DNA of 20,224 bases, taken from the NCBI GenBank assembly GCA_030826005.1, contig JAPJOW010000057.1, positions 1 to 20,224 of the forward strand. The letters are read 5' to 3'. The DNA is from Aliterella sp. RAGGC_92 (GTDB lineage: Bacteria > Cyanobacteriota > Cyanobacteriia > Cyanobacteriales > Chroococcidiopsidaceae). Each line of letters starts with the position of its first letter. The stretch's first letter is position 1. The translations under genes and the position numbers were made by a program. The notes beneath the pieces are model-generated. The model was not told where the DNA came from, did no database searches, and saw only the letters and a program-made list of their open reading frames with translations. Shown one piece after another: positions 1-7,735 of the stretch.

Positions 1-6
1 ATTATT

Positions 7-38
7 TTCTCCTTGTTTCCTTACCTCCTTGCCTCCTT
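7..38 (-). repeat. Four tandem Shine-Dalgarno-like octamers
   Basis: On the minus strand, directly after the stop of the efflux adaptor gene, four 8-nt units follow each other without gaps: AAGGAGGC, AAGGAGGT, AAGGAAAC and AAGGAGAA. Each carries an AAGGA core that could pair with the 16S rRNA tail. They lie where the ribosome binding site of the next minus-strand gene (beyond the left edge) would be. The repetition is seen directly. A role in translation, or a simple slipped-strand repeat, is inference. Confidence 0.6.
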
Positions 39-40
39 GT

Positions 41-1411
41 CTAAGATTCAGGAACAATAGGCGCACCATTAGACAGCTTTTGAATGCCTGAAGTAACTAT
101 TTTTTCTCCAGCTTTTAAGCCTTCAATAACTTGGTAATTGTTGCCTTGAATTTCGCCTAGTTTCACTGGTTTTTGCCGCGCGACCATTGACGACGTTTCA
201 CTGGTTTCGGCGGTAAATACAAAATCTTGCCCAGCTACGCGGGATATTGCTGTTGTTGGTACTAATATTCCTGGTTTTCGATCCCAAATTACTCTAGCGC
301 GGCTAAACTGCTGGGCGCGCAATTGCCCATCACTATTTTCGTACAACGATTTAACGAGTACTGATTGCGTTTCATTATTGACGCTAGGAGAAATAAACGA
401 TATTCGACTTCTACCTACAACTTCGTTTTGAGCATTAAGCAACTCTACGGGCATCCCAACTTGCAAGTCGGGCGCGCGTTCGATAGGAATAGAGATATTG
501 ACTTCTAAGTTTTGATTTTCTGTTAAGTTGGCTAAATTTGTTGCGGGGGTAACTTGGTCGCCTACTTTGATGGGAATATTCCCAATAGTGCCACTAAAAG
601 GAGCGGTGACTCGATAGTACTGAAGTTGGACTTGTTGCTCTTTAACATCGGCTAAAGATTGTTCTAAAGTTTGTTGCGCTTGAGCAATTGCTGCTTGTTG
701 GGCTTTAATTCGCGCGTCAATTTGAGCCAAACTTGCCTGGGCTGCTCTGAACTTGTCGGTGTTTTCGTCTAGTTGCTGCCTCGTTACTGCTCCTTGCTTG
801 TACAGGCTGAGGTAGCGGTTGTATTGTTGCTGGTTGAATCTCAAACTAGATAGGTTAGATTGCCTTTCTGCTTGCAAAGAGGTTAATGTCGCTCGTTCGT
901 TCTCGATCGCCGAGCGGTTAGAATTGGCGGCGGCCGCAGCACTGCTGACGGCGGCTTGCTGCTGCGCCGGATTTATCTGCATAATCGGCGTTCCGGCTTG
1001 TACGAATGTCCCTGGTTGGACAAAAATCTGCTCTACCCTGCCTTCGATTTGTGGTTGGAGGGTTACAGATTTGCGCGATTGAATGCTGGCTACATAGTCC
1101 GAGCTTTCCGCAATTATCCCCGATTCTACGGTAGCGACTTGTACGGAGATAGCTGGAGGCTGGGCGGCTTGTTGGACGGCTTGTTGGCTGTTTTGCCACC
1201 AACGCCATCCAAGTATTCCCCCGCCACCAAGTAGTAAAATGGCGGCTAAAATTGCCAGCCATTTTCGTTGGCGTTTCGATTGTGGCGGTGGCGCGGCTAC
1301 TTGGTTTGGCGTTTCAATTTCTTTTTCGGCGATCGCAACGAACCTATGACTATCATCAATAGTTTGCTCTGGTCTGGTTTCTCTATGTTTGGTAGATTCT
1401 GATTCATCCAT
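41..1411 (-). CDS. RND efflux periplasmic adaptor (HlyD/AcrA family)
   Basis: Membrane fusion protein that would link an inner-membrane RND pump to an outer-membrane channel across the periplasm. The 456-residue product has a cytoplasmic Pro-rich tail of about 50 residues, one membrane segment at about residues 51-68 after the basic KRQRK, then the first lipoyl half (about 103-148, with QIEGRVEQIFVQPGTFVQAG). A long Gln/Ala-rich coiled-coil hairpin follows (about 150-262), then the second lipoyl half starting YYRVTAPFSGTIG and the beta-barrel and membrane-proximal domains. This order is typical of RND adaptors, although the long N-terminal cytoplasmic extension is longer than in lipoprotein-type AcrA. 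The last codons are followed by tandem SD-like repeats and the window edge, so the pump gene is probably next. Substrate is unknown. Family assignment is firm; the exact pump class is inferred. Confidence 0.92.
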   Translation of the reverse strand: MDESESTKHRETRPEQTIDDSHRFVAIAEKEIETPNQVAAPPPQSKRQRKWLAILAAILLLGGGGILGWRWWQNSQQAVQQAAQPPAISVQVATVESGIIAESSDYVASIQSRKSVTLQPQIEGRVEQIFVQPGTFVQAGTPIMQINPAQQQAAVSSAAAAANSNRSAIENERATLTSLQAERQSNLSSLRFNQQQYNRYLSLYKQGAVTRQQLDENTDKFRAAQASLAQIDARIKAQQAAIAQAQQTLEQSLADVKEQQVQLQYYRVTAPFSGTIGNIPIKVGDQVTPATNLANLTENQNLEVNISIPIERAPDLQVGMPVELLNAQNEVVGRSRISFISPSVNNETQSVLVKSLYENSDGQLRAQQFSRARVIWDRKPGILVPTTAISRVAGQDFVFTAETSETSSMVARQKPVKLGEIQGNNYQVIEGLKAGEKIVTSGIQKLSNGAPIVPES

Positions 1412-1619
1412 CTTTTGTTACCTAACCAGTTGATATTTTTGCAGTTACAAAATCTAGGAGCGCTATCGATCTATCGTGGCATTTTTAATAATTCGCATAC
1501 TAACTATAAATTTACAACAACTTTCTTGTCTATTTAATAAATTGTTAATAATTAAAACTTTACTTATTTAGGTTGTTGATTAAATCTAGCTAATGTGCTT
1601 TATTTAGCAGTTATATAAA

Positions 1620-1655
1620 AACAGACAAGATCCTAAGCTTAGGATCTTGTCTGTT
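1620..1655 (-). terminator. Perfect 36-nt palindromic intrinsic terminator
   Basis: Two 18-nt arms form an uninterrupted inverted repeat centred on AAGCTT (1635-1640). Read on the minus strand it follows the stop of the 66-residue gene by 13 bases and runs into TTTTTATATAA, as expected for a rho-independent terminator. It also separates that gene from the promoter region of the efflux adaptor (1412-1616). Confidence 0.85.
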
Positions 1656-1668
1656 GCAAGCTCTAAAT

Positions 1669-1869
1669 TTAATAAGCGAGAGTTTCCAAAGTTTCGCGCA
1701 GATAACTGCGGACTTGATGATCTAAGCTCCCAGGCTGGAGACGATCGATTTGACGTTCTAATTGCCAGCTTTGAAAACCAGAACTAGAAGCGATCGCGTC
1801 TTTTAGTCGTTCCCAGATGTGGGGTTGCTCTGCACCTTGGCGATCGGTAGCATTTAGAAAACGAGCCAT
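1669..1869 (-). CDS. Conserved-looking small protein, 66 aa, function unknown
   Basis: I do not recognise this protein. It begins MARFLNATDRQGAEQPHIWE, is hydrophilic, has no membrane segment or Cys pair, and looks mostly helical (WERLKDAIASS, SYLRETLETL). Reality as a gene is supported by an ATG start with a GAGGA ribosome binding site about 10 bases upstream, codon usage like the neighbours including a HIP1 site (GCGATCGC), no overlapping competitor, and a strong terminator 13 bases after the stop. It lies downstream of infB on the same strand but is separated from it by two hairpins, so it may have its own promoter or be transcribed by readthrough. Confidence 0.72.
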   Translation of the reverse strand: MARFLNATDRQGAEQPHIWERLKDAIASSSGFQSWQLERQIDRLQPGSLDHQVRSYLRETLETLAY

Positions 1870-1914
1870 ATATCTTTAGTCCTCAGTTTTCATATTTGTC
1901 ATTAATCGAGACTT

Positions 1915-1952
1915 AAATAGAGAACTAAATCCTAGGATTTAGTTCTCTATTT
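1915..1952. terminator. Perfect 38-nt palindrome, terminator-like
   Basis: Nineteen-base arms centred on CCTAGG (1931-1936) pair without mismatch. It lies in the infB-to-66-aa-gene spacer. On the minus strand the stem ends in only three T residues before AAG, while on the plus strand six T residues follow (1950-1955). It may terminate infB transcripts, act as a processing or stability hairpin, or block plus-strand (antisense) transcripts entering infB. Confidence 0.6.
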
Positions 1953-1959
1953 TTTAACA

Positions 1960-1984
1960 ATTCATTACCTCTAGTGTAATGAAT
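1960..1984 (-). terminator. AT-rich hairpin just after infB stop
   Basis: The arms TTCATTAC and GTAATGAA, with one extra A-T pair, enclose a 7-nt loop and begin 7 bases past the infB stop. The following T run is interrupted (TTGTT), so on its own this is a weak terminator. Together with the palindrome at 1915-1952 it forms a tandem hairpin 3' end. Confidence 0.45.
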
Positions 1985-1991
1985 ATTAACC

Positions 1992-4900
1992 TTACTTACT
2001 AGCGGCTACCATTGTGAGCGTCCGGCGCTTAGTTACCATTTGATAGGCATCAATGATGTCACCTTCTGCCCAGTCATTGAATTTATCAATGCCAATTCCG
2101 CATTCGTAGCCAGCATTAACTTCGCGCACGTCTTCCTTCATGCGTTTGAGGGAATCAAGCGCGCCCTCAAATACAACTTTACCGCCTCTATTGACGCGCA
2201 CTTTGCAGTTACGCACCAGTTTACCGGATAGAACGTAACAACCAGCGACCGCGCCACGTCCGACGGTAAATACCGCCCGTACTTCCGTTTGACCGAGAGA
2301 TTCTTCAACAAGCTCTGGTTCTAACAGACCTTCCAAAGCGCCTTGGATGTCTTCTAAGAGTTTGTAGATGATGTTGTATTCGCGCACATCAACCCCAGCT
2401 TCATCGGCGGCTTGTCTTGCGCCACTAGCAAGGGTCGTATTAAAGCCCACAATGACTGCGTTACTTGCTGCCGCAAGATCGATATCTGTTTCGGTAATTT
2501 CTCCAGGAGCAGCTAATAACAAGCGAATTTGAACTTCGTTTTGTGGCAGTTGCTTGAGCGAACCAATAATTGCTTCTAAAGAGCCTTGGACATCGGCTTT
2601 AACAATTAAATTGAGTTCCTTAAGTTCGCCTTCTTGAGCTTGAGCCGAAAGGGTTGTGAGCGTTGCTCGTCCCTGCATCAAGCGAGATTGGCGTTGTTTG
2701 TCGGCTCTAATACTTGCGATCGCGCGGGCTTCTTTTTCGCTTTCAAATACGTCAAATTCATCTCCTGCCGCCGGAACTTCACTAAGTCCCAATACTTCAA
2801 CGGCAAAAGAAGGACTAGCTTCGTCTACTCGTCTGCCGCGATCGTCCACCATCGCGCGGACTTTACCAAAAGCCGAACCCGCTACTAACACATCGCCTAC
2901 TCTCAGCGTGCCATTTTGAACTAACAGCGTTGCTACCGAGCCTTTAGCTTTATCTAAGTGAGCTTCAACTACCGTACCTTTTGCCAAGCGATCGGGGTTA
3001 GCTGAAAGTTCTTCTACTTCTGCGACCAGCAAGATCATTTCTAATAAAGTATCTAAATTCTCGCCCTTAATCGCACTAACTTCCGTCATTACCGTATCGC
3101 CGCCCCATTCTTCTGGTGTCAAGTTGAACTGAGTTAGTTCTTGCTTAACGCGGTCTGGTTGAGCGCCTTCTTTATCGATTTTGTTAATCGCTACTACTAT
3201 TGGCACTTTAGCTGCTTGAGCGTGGCTAATTGCTTCAATTGTTTGCGGGCGCACGCCGTCGTCGGCGGCTACGACTAAAACCGCAATATCTGTTACTCTT
3301 GCTCCCCGCGCCCGCATAGCTGTAAAAGCTTCGTGACCGGGGGTATCGAGGAACACGATCGGCATTTTCTTACCTTCGTGGTCTACTTCCACATGGTAAG
3401 CACCGATATGCTGGGTAATTCCTCCCGCTTCGCCTTGAGCGACTTTGGTTTTGCGAATTGAGTCTAGTAAGGTAGTTTTGCCGTGATCTACGTGACCCAT
3501 AATTGTCACGACCGGCGGGCGGCGCTGGAGGTGGTCTAAATCCTCTGCTTCTACCATTTCCGTAACTTTACGAGCCTCAGCTTCGGGCGCTTGAGTTTCA
3601 ACTTCGGTGCCTAATTCGCTTGCTACCATCGTAATTGTGGGAATATCCAGGTTTTGGGTGATATTAACCGCCATACCTTTGATAAACAATATTTTGACAA
3701 TATCGGTATCAGGAACTAATAATTCTTGCGCGAGTTCCTGGACGGTTAAATTTCCCGTAACTACAATTTTTTCTGGACGCTCTTGTTTTACTTCTGGTTC
3801 ATTGCGACGGCGATTGTCGCTGCGAGACGAGCTAGACTTTCTGCTTCTAATTGCGGCAGTAGTTGTTACCGGGCTGCCGGCGGGCGTTACTCGCGCTGAC
3901 TTTTGTTTGGGAGGTCGGGCAACGGACAGGCTAACTTGTACTGGCGCGTCTAAGTCGAGAGCTTCTTCTAAATCTTCTTCGTCCTCTAGGTCAATAATTG
4001 GTTTGAGGCGCTTGAGTTTTGTGGCTGCTTTGCCAGACTTAACGGAATCTTGCCCGTCATCGATGATTTCTTCTTCTTGCCATTTTTTCGGGCCGCCTTT
4101 AACTGGACGCGGTAAGGTAGGACGCTTTAGAAGTTCTTCCGCTTCATCAAGTAATGGAACGGTATCGATATCATCTTCCGAGCGATCGATATCGTCGCCA
4201 ATTGCTGTCGCTTTCGGGCGCATTGGCTTGGGGCTAATCGGATCGCTACCTCTAATTGGTCTAGGTCGATTTAGTTCTACCCCTGGGGAGGCTTTGGGGG
4301 GTAGCTCTGTTCTTGCTCCTCCGGCAGAACTTGGGCTAGTGCGTCGAGTGGGGCGCTCTGGAAGTGCGTTAGTTCTCGCGCCTTGGGGGGCTGCTTCTGG
4401 GGCAACTTGCTGCTGATGCTTTCTTAAAACTGGTCGTGGTGCTACCGATGCGTTGTTAGTTTGACCTGCCTTGGCTACCACCGGTCTGCTCGGTGGTTCA
4501 AACTGTTTTGGTATGCTTGCTGGCTCTGGTGCAAGGGTATTTTGCTCGTCAGCATTTGTTTCTCCTTCCGCATTCAACCGCGCCGATCGTGCTTGTACGG
4601 GTCGTGTTGGTGCGACGGGTGGCGTATTACTTCGGGGTGCGGGCGGATTTTTTAGTTCTAATTCGGAGGAAGTACCTTGGGAGTCGTCTTGGTTCTCGGT
4701 AGAATTGGCGCGCTCTATTTTGGGTTTGCGAATTTCCAAAATTTGTTGTTTGTTGGGAGCAGGTTTTGGTTTGGTGACGTTGGACATTTGTAAGTTTGCC
4801 TTTGAGTTAGCCGTTGATTCTTTACGTTGGGGAGCTATACCTACGGTTTGTTTTATTTGTTTTTCTGCTGCTGTCCTAATACGTTCTGCTTCATCTTCCG

Positions 4901-5021
4901 AGATCGTGCTACTGTGGCTTTTCACCGAAATAGCGAGCTGTTCGCAGATGGCTAATAGCTCTTTGTTATCCAAATTCAATTCCTTCGATAAATCGTAAAT
5001 TCTCACTTTGCCGTTGTTCAT
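1992..5021 (-). CDS. infB: Translation initiation factor IF-2
   Basis: GTPase that delivers fMet-tRNA to the 30S subunit and promotes subunit joining in the cytoplasm. Residue numbers use the start at 5021, giving 1009 aa. The N-terminal segment MNNGKVRIYDLSKELNLDNK is the usual cyanobacterial opening. About 400 residues of Pro/Lys/Glu-rich low-complexity linker follow, then the IF2N domain (about 420-475, EKIVVTGNLTVQELAQELL). The G domain has GHVDHGKT at 509-516, GGITQHIG (G2), DTPGHEAF (G3), NKID (G4) and SAIKG (G5); the beta-barrel domains and C-terminal fMet-tRNA-binding region come last. An in-frame ATG 22 codons upstream (5087) exists, but the chosen start matches the family and has GAGGAAGAG upstream. 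It is last in the rimP-nusA-ylxR-infB cluster. Confidence 0.98.
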   Translation of the reverse strand: MNNGKVRIYDLSKELNLDNKELLAICEQLAISVKSHSSTISEDEAERIRTAAEKQIKQTVGIAPQRKESTANSKANLQMSNVTKPKPAPNKQQILEIRKPKIERANSTENQDDSQGTSSELELKNPPAPRSNTPPVAPTRPVQARSARLNAEGETNADEQNTLAPEPASIPKQFEPPSRPVVAKAGQTNNASVAPRPVLRKHQQQVAPEAAPQGARTNALPERPTRRTSPSSAGGARTELPPKASPGVELNRPRPIRGSDPISPKPMRPKATAIGDDIDRSEDDIDTVPLLDEAEELLKRPTLPRPVKGGPKKWQEEEIIDDGQDSVKSGKAATKLKRLKPIIDLEDEEDLEEALDLDAPVQVSLSVARPPKQKSARVTPAGSPVTTTAAIRSRKSSSSRSDNRRRNEPEVKQERPEKIVVTGNLTVQELAQELLVPDTDIVKILFIKGMAVNITQNLDIPTITMVASELGTEVETQAPEAEARKVTEMVEAEDLDHLQRRPPVVTIMGHVDHGKTTLLDSIRKTKVAQGEAGGITQHIGAYHVEVDHEGKKMPIVFLDTPGHEAFTAMRARGARVTDIAVLVVAADDGVRPQTIEAISHAQAAKVPIVVAINKIDKEGAQPDRVKQELTQFNLTPEEWGGDTVMTEVSAIKGENLDTLLEMILLVAEVEELSANPDRLAKGTVVEAHLDKAKGSVATLLVQNGTLRVGDVLVAGSAFGKVRAMVDDRGRRVDEASPSFAVEVLGLSEVPAAGDEFDVFESEKEARAIASIRADKQRQSRLMQGRATLTTLSAQAQEGELKELNLIVKADVQGSLEAIIGSLKQLPQNEVQIRLLLAAPGEITETDIDLAAASNAVIVGFNTTLASGARQAADEAGVDVREYNIIYKLLEDIQGALEGLLEPELVEESLGQTEVRAVFTVGRGAVAGCYVLSGKLVRNCKVRVNRGGKVVFEGALDSLKRMKEDVREVNAGYECGIGIDKFNDWAEGDIIDAYQMVTKRRTLTMVAASK

Positions 5022-5575
5022 CCACTCTTCCTCTTTACTTAACAGTTGTAAATCGAATGGTTGCCATAGGTTTTGACATACTTCCATTCACTGAAGTCCT
5101 GGGTTATTGGTTGCGGTTCATTTTTTTGCCCGTGCCTCCAACCAAGAGAAAGAGATGTTTTCATTGCTTGCAAGGCACTTTGTCCGGTGTATCCCTAATT
5201 CTTGTAAGGGTATAGCTAGGATTGAATTGATACCTGTGCAAATTACTTGTCTGCCTACTTTGAAGCAAGGCTTCTTTATCAGAGAGCCAATGCTGTTCAA
5301 TAGCGACTGTAGCTTCCACGTAAGGGAACTTGTTATGTATGTATGGCTGTTTTTGTTTTCTTGCACTAGCCTACTTAAAAAAATGTGCTGTCAATTTGCT
5401 TGCTTTAGGTTAAGTATCTCAATACCCTACTATTTTACTATTTTGGCACTAACCTACTGAAAAAGTAGTTAACATCTATTGACAAGTAATTCAGTTGGTA
5501 GGATGCCGAAATGCTTAGTGTCATTAACAAAAAATGATAGTTGTGCTTTTGAGGCTGAGTCAGCCCTAGGCGTTA
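5022..5575. other. Long non-coding spacer between ylxR and infB
   Basis: No convincing gene is present. Open frames here (plus 5107-5460, minus 5118-5366) have no recognisable domain and atypical composition. The spacer is AT-rich. It holds a 13-bp near-repeat, GCACTAGCCTACT at 5363-5375 and GCACTAACCTACT at 5447-5459, with related CCCTACT motifs at 5424-5430 and, beyond ylxR, 5862-5868. A minus-strand TTGACA (5391-5396) without a good -10 partner is the only promoter-like element noticed. In many bacteria a ylxQ (L7Ae-like) gene occupies this place; none is intact here. The spacer probably carries an infB promoter or leader. Confidence 0.5.
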
Positions 5576-5818
5576 TTAGAGACGCTGCCATAAGCAATCG
5601 TAAACGCCTTGTGGTATTGATGTACGAAGACTTCGCCCTAGGCGATTTTTTTTTTGCGCCGCCTGCAAACATTCTACTTGCGGGCAAAGATAAGCCGATC
5701 GCCCCATACCTCTATCTAATTGTAACTGCCCAGAGGGACTGACGCGGATAATTCGCCAAAATTCTTGTTTTAGTGCCACACGGCGGCAGCTAATACAACG
5801 GCGATAGTTGGGTTTCAT
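5576..5818 (-). CDS. ylxR: YlxR family RNA-binding protein (DUF448)
   Basis: Small basic nucleic-acid-binding protein, widely encoded between nusA and infB; its role in RNA metabolism or as a nucleoid-associated regulator is known only in part. The 80-residue product opens MKPNYRRCISCRR, with the CxxC pair at residues 8 and 11, contains the family motif GRSAYLCP, and is followed by the basic QKKNRLGRSLR helix. Length is normal for the family. It starts 66 bases after the nusA stop. The codons for QKKN contain a run of ten A residues (plus-strand T run 5646-5655), a potential slippage site. A second frame overlaps it and stays open to 5469, but the frame used here matches the family from end to end. 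Confidence 0.93.
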   Translation of the reverse strand: MKPNYRRCISCRRVALKQEFWRIIRVSPSGQLQLDRGMGRSAYLCPQVECLQAAQKKNRLGRSLRTSIPQGVYDCLWQRL

Positions 5819-5884
5819 GAATAAAATTGGGCATAAGTATAAGTAAGTTGTATCAATAGTACCCTACTTAAACTAATTTAGTTA

Positions 5885-7153
5885 TCAAACGGGAATATCT
5901 GTAGACTCAGCTTCTTCAGATTCTTGATATTCCTCGTCTTCGTACTCAAATTCTGCCTCTTGGTCGGCTTGAGCTTGGTATTGGGCGGCTAATTGAGCAA
6001 ATTTAGCGTCTTCCGCTTCGCGATCGTACTTAGCGCTATCTTTGATATCGATTTTCCACCCAGTTAAGCGAGCCGCTAAACGTACATTTTGCCCTTCTTT
6101 ACCGATCGCTAAACTAAGTTGATCTTCGGCGACTAATACGTGGGTTTGCCGATTATCGGTATTCATCAATCGGACTTCATCAACGCGGGCGGGGCTGAGG
6201 GCGTTAGAAATATAAGTAGAGGGATCGGGCGACCAGCGAATCACGTCAATTTTTTCTCCGCGCAATTCGTTAACTACTACTTGAATGCGCGATCCTCTAG
6301 CACCAATACACGCGCCCACAGGGTCTACATCGCGCTCTAAAGTATCGACGGCAATTTTAGTGCGCGGCCCGACGTAACGAGAGGGTGGGTTAGCTTCTCT
6401 TGCTACCGCAACAATGCGGACAACTTCATCCTCGATTTCGGGGACTTCATTGTCAAATAGATACACGACTAAACCCGCATCAGCGCGAGAAACCATTAGT
6501 TGCGGCCCTCTTTGCTGACCAGTGCTAACTTTTTTGAGGAAGACTTTAAAAGTCGCATTCGCGCGGTAGTTGTCGTTAGGTAATTGTTCGCGTTTAGGCA
6601 ACTCCGCTTCAACTTCTGGCTGACCAAAGCCGCTATTAACTGCCATAATTACCGATTGGCGCTCAAAGCGTAGCACTCTAGCTTGGAGTACCGTTCCCTC
6701 AAGGTCTTGAAATTCCTCTTGGATCATTTGGCGCTGGCGATCGCGCAATTTTTGGGCTAGTACTTGTTTTGTTTGCATCGCCGCCATGCGCCCAAATTCT
6801 AGCTTCTCTGGCGTGACATCTAAAATTACTTCGTTACCAAGTTGAGCTTCCGCTTCAAATTCCTGTACGTCGCTGAGGGCAATTTGGTGATCGGGATCGC
6901 TGACTTCTTCGGCGATAGTTTTAGTTGCCAAAACGCGGAAACCGCCATACTCAACATCAAGTTCTACTTCAAAGTTATTGAAGTATTCTTCATCAAAAAT
7001 ACGTTTGTCAAAATTTTGAGCGCGGCGATAGCGTTCGTAGCCTTTAATTAAAGCTTCTCTAAGCGCCTCTTGGACGGAATGCTTGGGTAAATTTTGTTCG
7101 CGACTGATATTTTCAATCAAGTCTTTGAGTCCGGGAATACTGACCATTGACAT
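5885..7153 (-). CDS. nusA: Transcription termination/antitermination factor NusA
   Basis: RNA polymerase-binding elongation factor that promotes pausing, intrinsic termination and antitermination. The 422 residues comprise the N-terminal RNAP-binding domain (about 1-140), an S1 domain (about 150-222), and two KH domains with GXXG loops GARG (284-287) and GKEG (351-354). The protein ends in a strongly acidic tail (about 399-418). It lacks the C-terminal acidic repeats that make E. coli NusA about 495 residues, as is usual in cyanobacteria and Gram-positives. The start MSMVSIPGLKDLI is the conserved one, with AGAGG about 8 bases upstream. It follows rimP after 31 bases, so the two are probably co-transcribed. 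Confidence 0.97.
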   Translation of the reverse strand: MSMVSIPGLKDLIENISREQNLPKHSVQEALREALIKGYERYRRAQNFDKRIFDEEYFNNFEVELDVEYGGFRVLATKTIAEEVSDPDHQIALSDVQEFEAEAQLGNEVILDVTPEKLEFGRMAAMQTKQVLAQKLRDRQRQMIQEEFQDLEGTVLQARVLRFERQSVIMAVNSGFGQPEVEAELPKREQLPNDNYRANATFKVFLKKVSTGQQRGPQLMVSRADAGLVVYLFDNEVPEIEDEVVRIVAVAREANPPSRYVGPRTKIAVDTLERDVDPVGACIGARGSRIQVVVNELRGEKIDVIRWSPDPSTYISNALSPARVDEVRLMNTDNRQTHVLVAEDQLSLAIGKEGQNVRLAARLTGWKIDIKDSAKYDREAEDAKFAQLAAQYQAQADQEAEFEYEDEEYQESEEAESTDIPV

Positions 7154-7184
7154 AAAAAGACCTCTATAGAAAAATTTTTACTAT

Positions 7185-7646
7185 TTAACGCCGCTCGTTT
7201 AGCTGGACTTTGGTAACTAAAGAACGGGGAATTGACACTTCTCGACCTTTGATATTGAGATAAACAGTACTATCGTCGCGACCAATTAGCTGTCCCATCC
7301 ATTCTTGTTGACCTTTGTGGGGGCTAGAGGCGCTGACAATGACCGCAAAACCTTTAAATGATATAAATTCGCGATCGCTTGTTAATTCTCTGGATATCCC
7401 AGGGCTAGATATTTCTAATACATAGGCATCGGGAATAATATTCGTTTCGTCTAAAGTTGCTTCCATAGCCCGACTCATCCTTTCGCAGTCATTTAGCCCA
7501 GTGTCTTGTTGGGGATTGCGAATGTCTATTCTTAGTACGGGCGGGTTTTGATTAGTATGAAAAACTACTCCAACTAATTCCAGTTGCAATTGTTCTGCTA
7601 CTGGTGTCGCCAATTCGATAATTTGGGGAACTAAGGGGTGAGCCAT
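7185..7646 (-). CDS. rimP: Ribosome maturation factor RimP
   Basis: Assists late assembly of the 30S subunit in the cytoplasm. With the ATG at 7646 the product is 153 residues starting MAHPLVPQIIELATPVAEQL, the usual length and opening. The N-terminal alpha/beta domain includes VVFHTNQNPPVLRIDI and CERMSRAMEATLDE, then YVLEISSPGISRELTSDREF, the family signature, and the C-terminal SH3-like barrel (GQLIGRDDSTVYL). The frame is open further upstream to a TTG at 7721, but that extension (VGICPLFLCPK) is encoded by a terminator-like hairpin and does not look like RimP. There is no clear ribosome binding site before the ATG. It is first gene of the rimP-nusA-ylxR-infB cluster. Confidence 0.95.
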   Translation of the reverse strand: MAHPLVPQIIELATPVAEQLQLELVGVVFHTNQNPPVLRIDIRNPQQDTGLNDCERMSRAMEATLDETNIIPDAYVLEISSPGISRELTSDREFISFKGFAVIVSASSPHKGQQEWMGQLIGRDDSTVYLNIKGREVSIPRSLVTKVQLNERR

Positions 7647-7656
7647 TTTAGGACAC

Positions 7657-7735
7657 AAAAAAAGCGGGCAGATACCCACTTCCTGAAACACTATTTCTAA
7701 GAAGTTGTCGCGGACAATCAAAACTTGGCTGCCCG
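7657..7735 (-). promoter_or_regulatory. rimP leader: candidate attenuator or small RNA
   Basis: On the minus strand, just upstream of the rimP ATG, AAGTGGG and CCCGCTT (7675-7681 and 7662-7668) form a 7-bp stem with a 6-nt loop and one G-U pair, followed by a T run to 7657. That is the form of an intrinsic terminator, only 10 bases before the start codon. Further upstream are a 5-bp hairpin (TTGTC-CGC-GACAA, 7705-7717) and CGGGCAG (7729-7735), which can pair with CTGCCCG (7665-7671) and would compete with the terminator stem. The pairing is seen in the sequence; attenuation of the cluster, or a small RNA ending here, is inference. Confidence 0.55.

Noticed and set aside
3607..4416. 269-codon plus-strand open frame rich in Ser, Gly and Arg
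   Set aside because: It lies wholly antisense to the low-complexity linker of infB; its composition simply mirrors that linker and it has no recognisable domain.
4471..4998. 175-codon plus-strand open frame
   Set aside because: Antisense to the N-terminal part of infB, with no domain and no ribosome binding site of note.
5022..5087. 22-codon N-terminal extension of IF-2
   Set aside because: The conserved cyanobacterial N-terminus starts at MNNGKVRIYDL, which has a better ribosome binding site.
5107..5460. 117-codon plus-strand frame and 82-codon minus-strand frame (5118-5366) in the ylxR-infB spacer
   Set aside because: No recognisable family, odd composition and no supporting signals; the two frames overlap each other on opposite strands.
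5633..5655. Plus-strand hairpin TCGCC-CTA-GGCGA plus T10 as a terminator
   Set aside because: It lies inside the ylxR coding region on the opposite strand with no plus-strand gene before it; the T run is the complement of Lys codons.
5469..5687. Minus-strand frame overlapping ylxR as a possible ylxQ (L7Ae-like) gene
   Set aside because: A faint L7Ae-like impression near LRLLMAASL is not enough, and most of the frame overlaps a confident ylxR. Kept only as a possible slippage extension.
7647..7721. N-terminal extension of RimP from a TTG start
   Set aside because: The 25 extra codons run through the leader hairpin and do not resemble RimP, whose conserved N-terminus begins at MAHPLVPQ.
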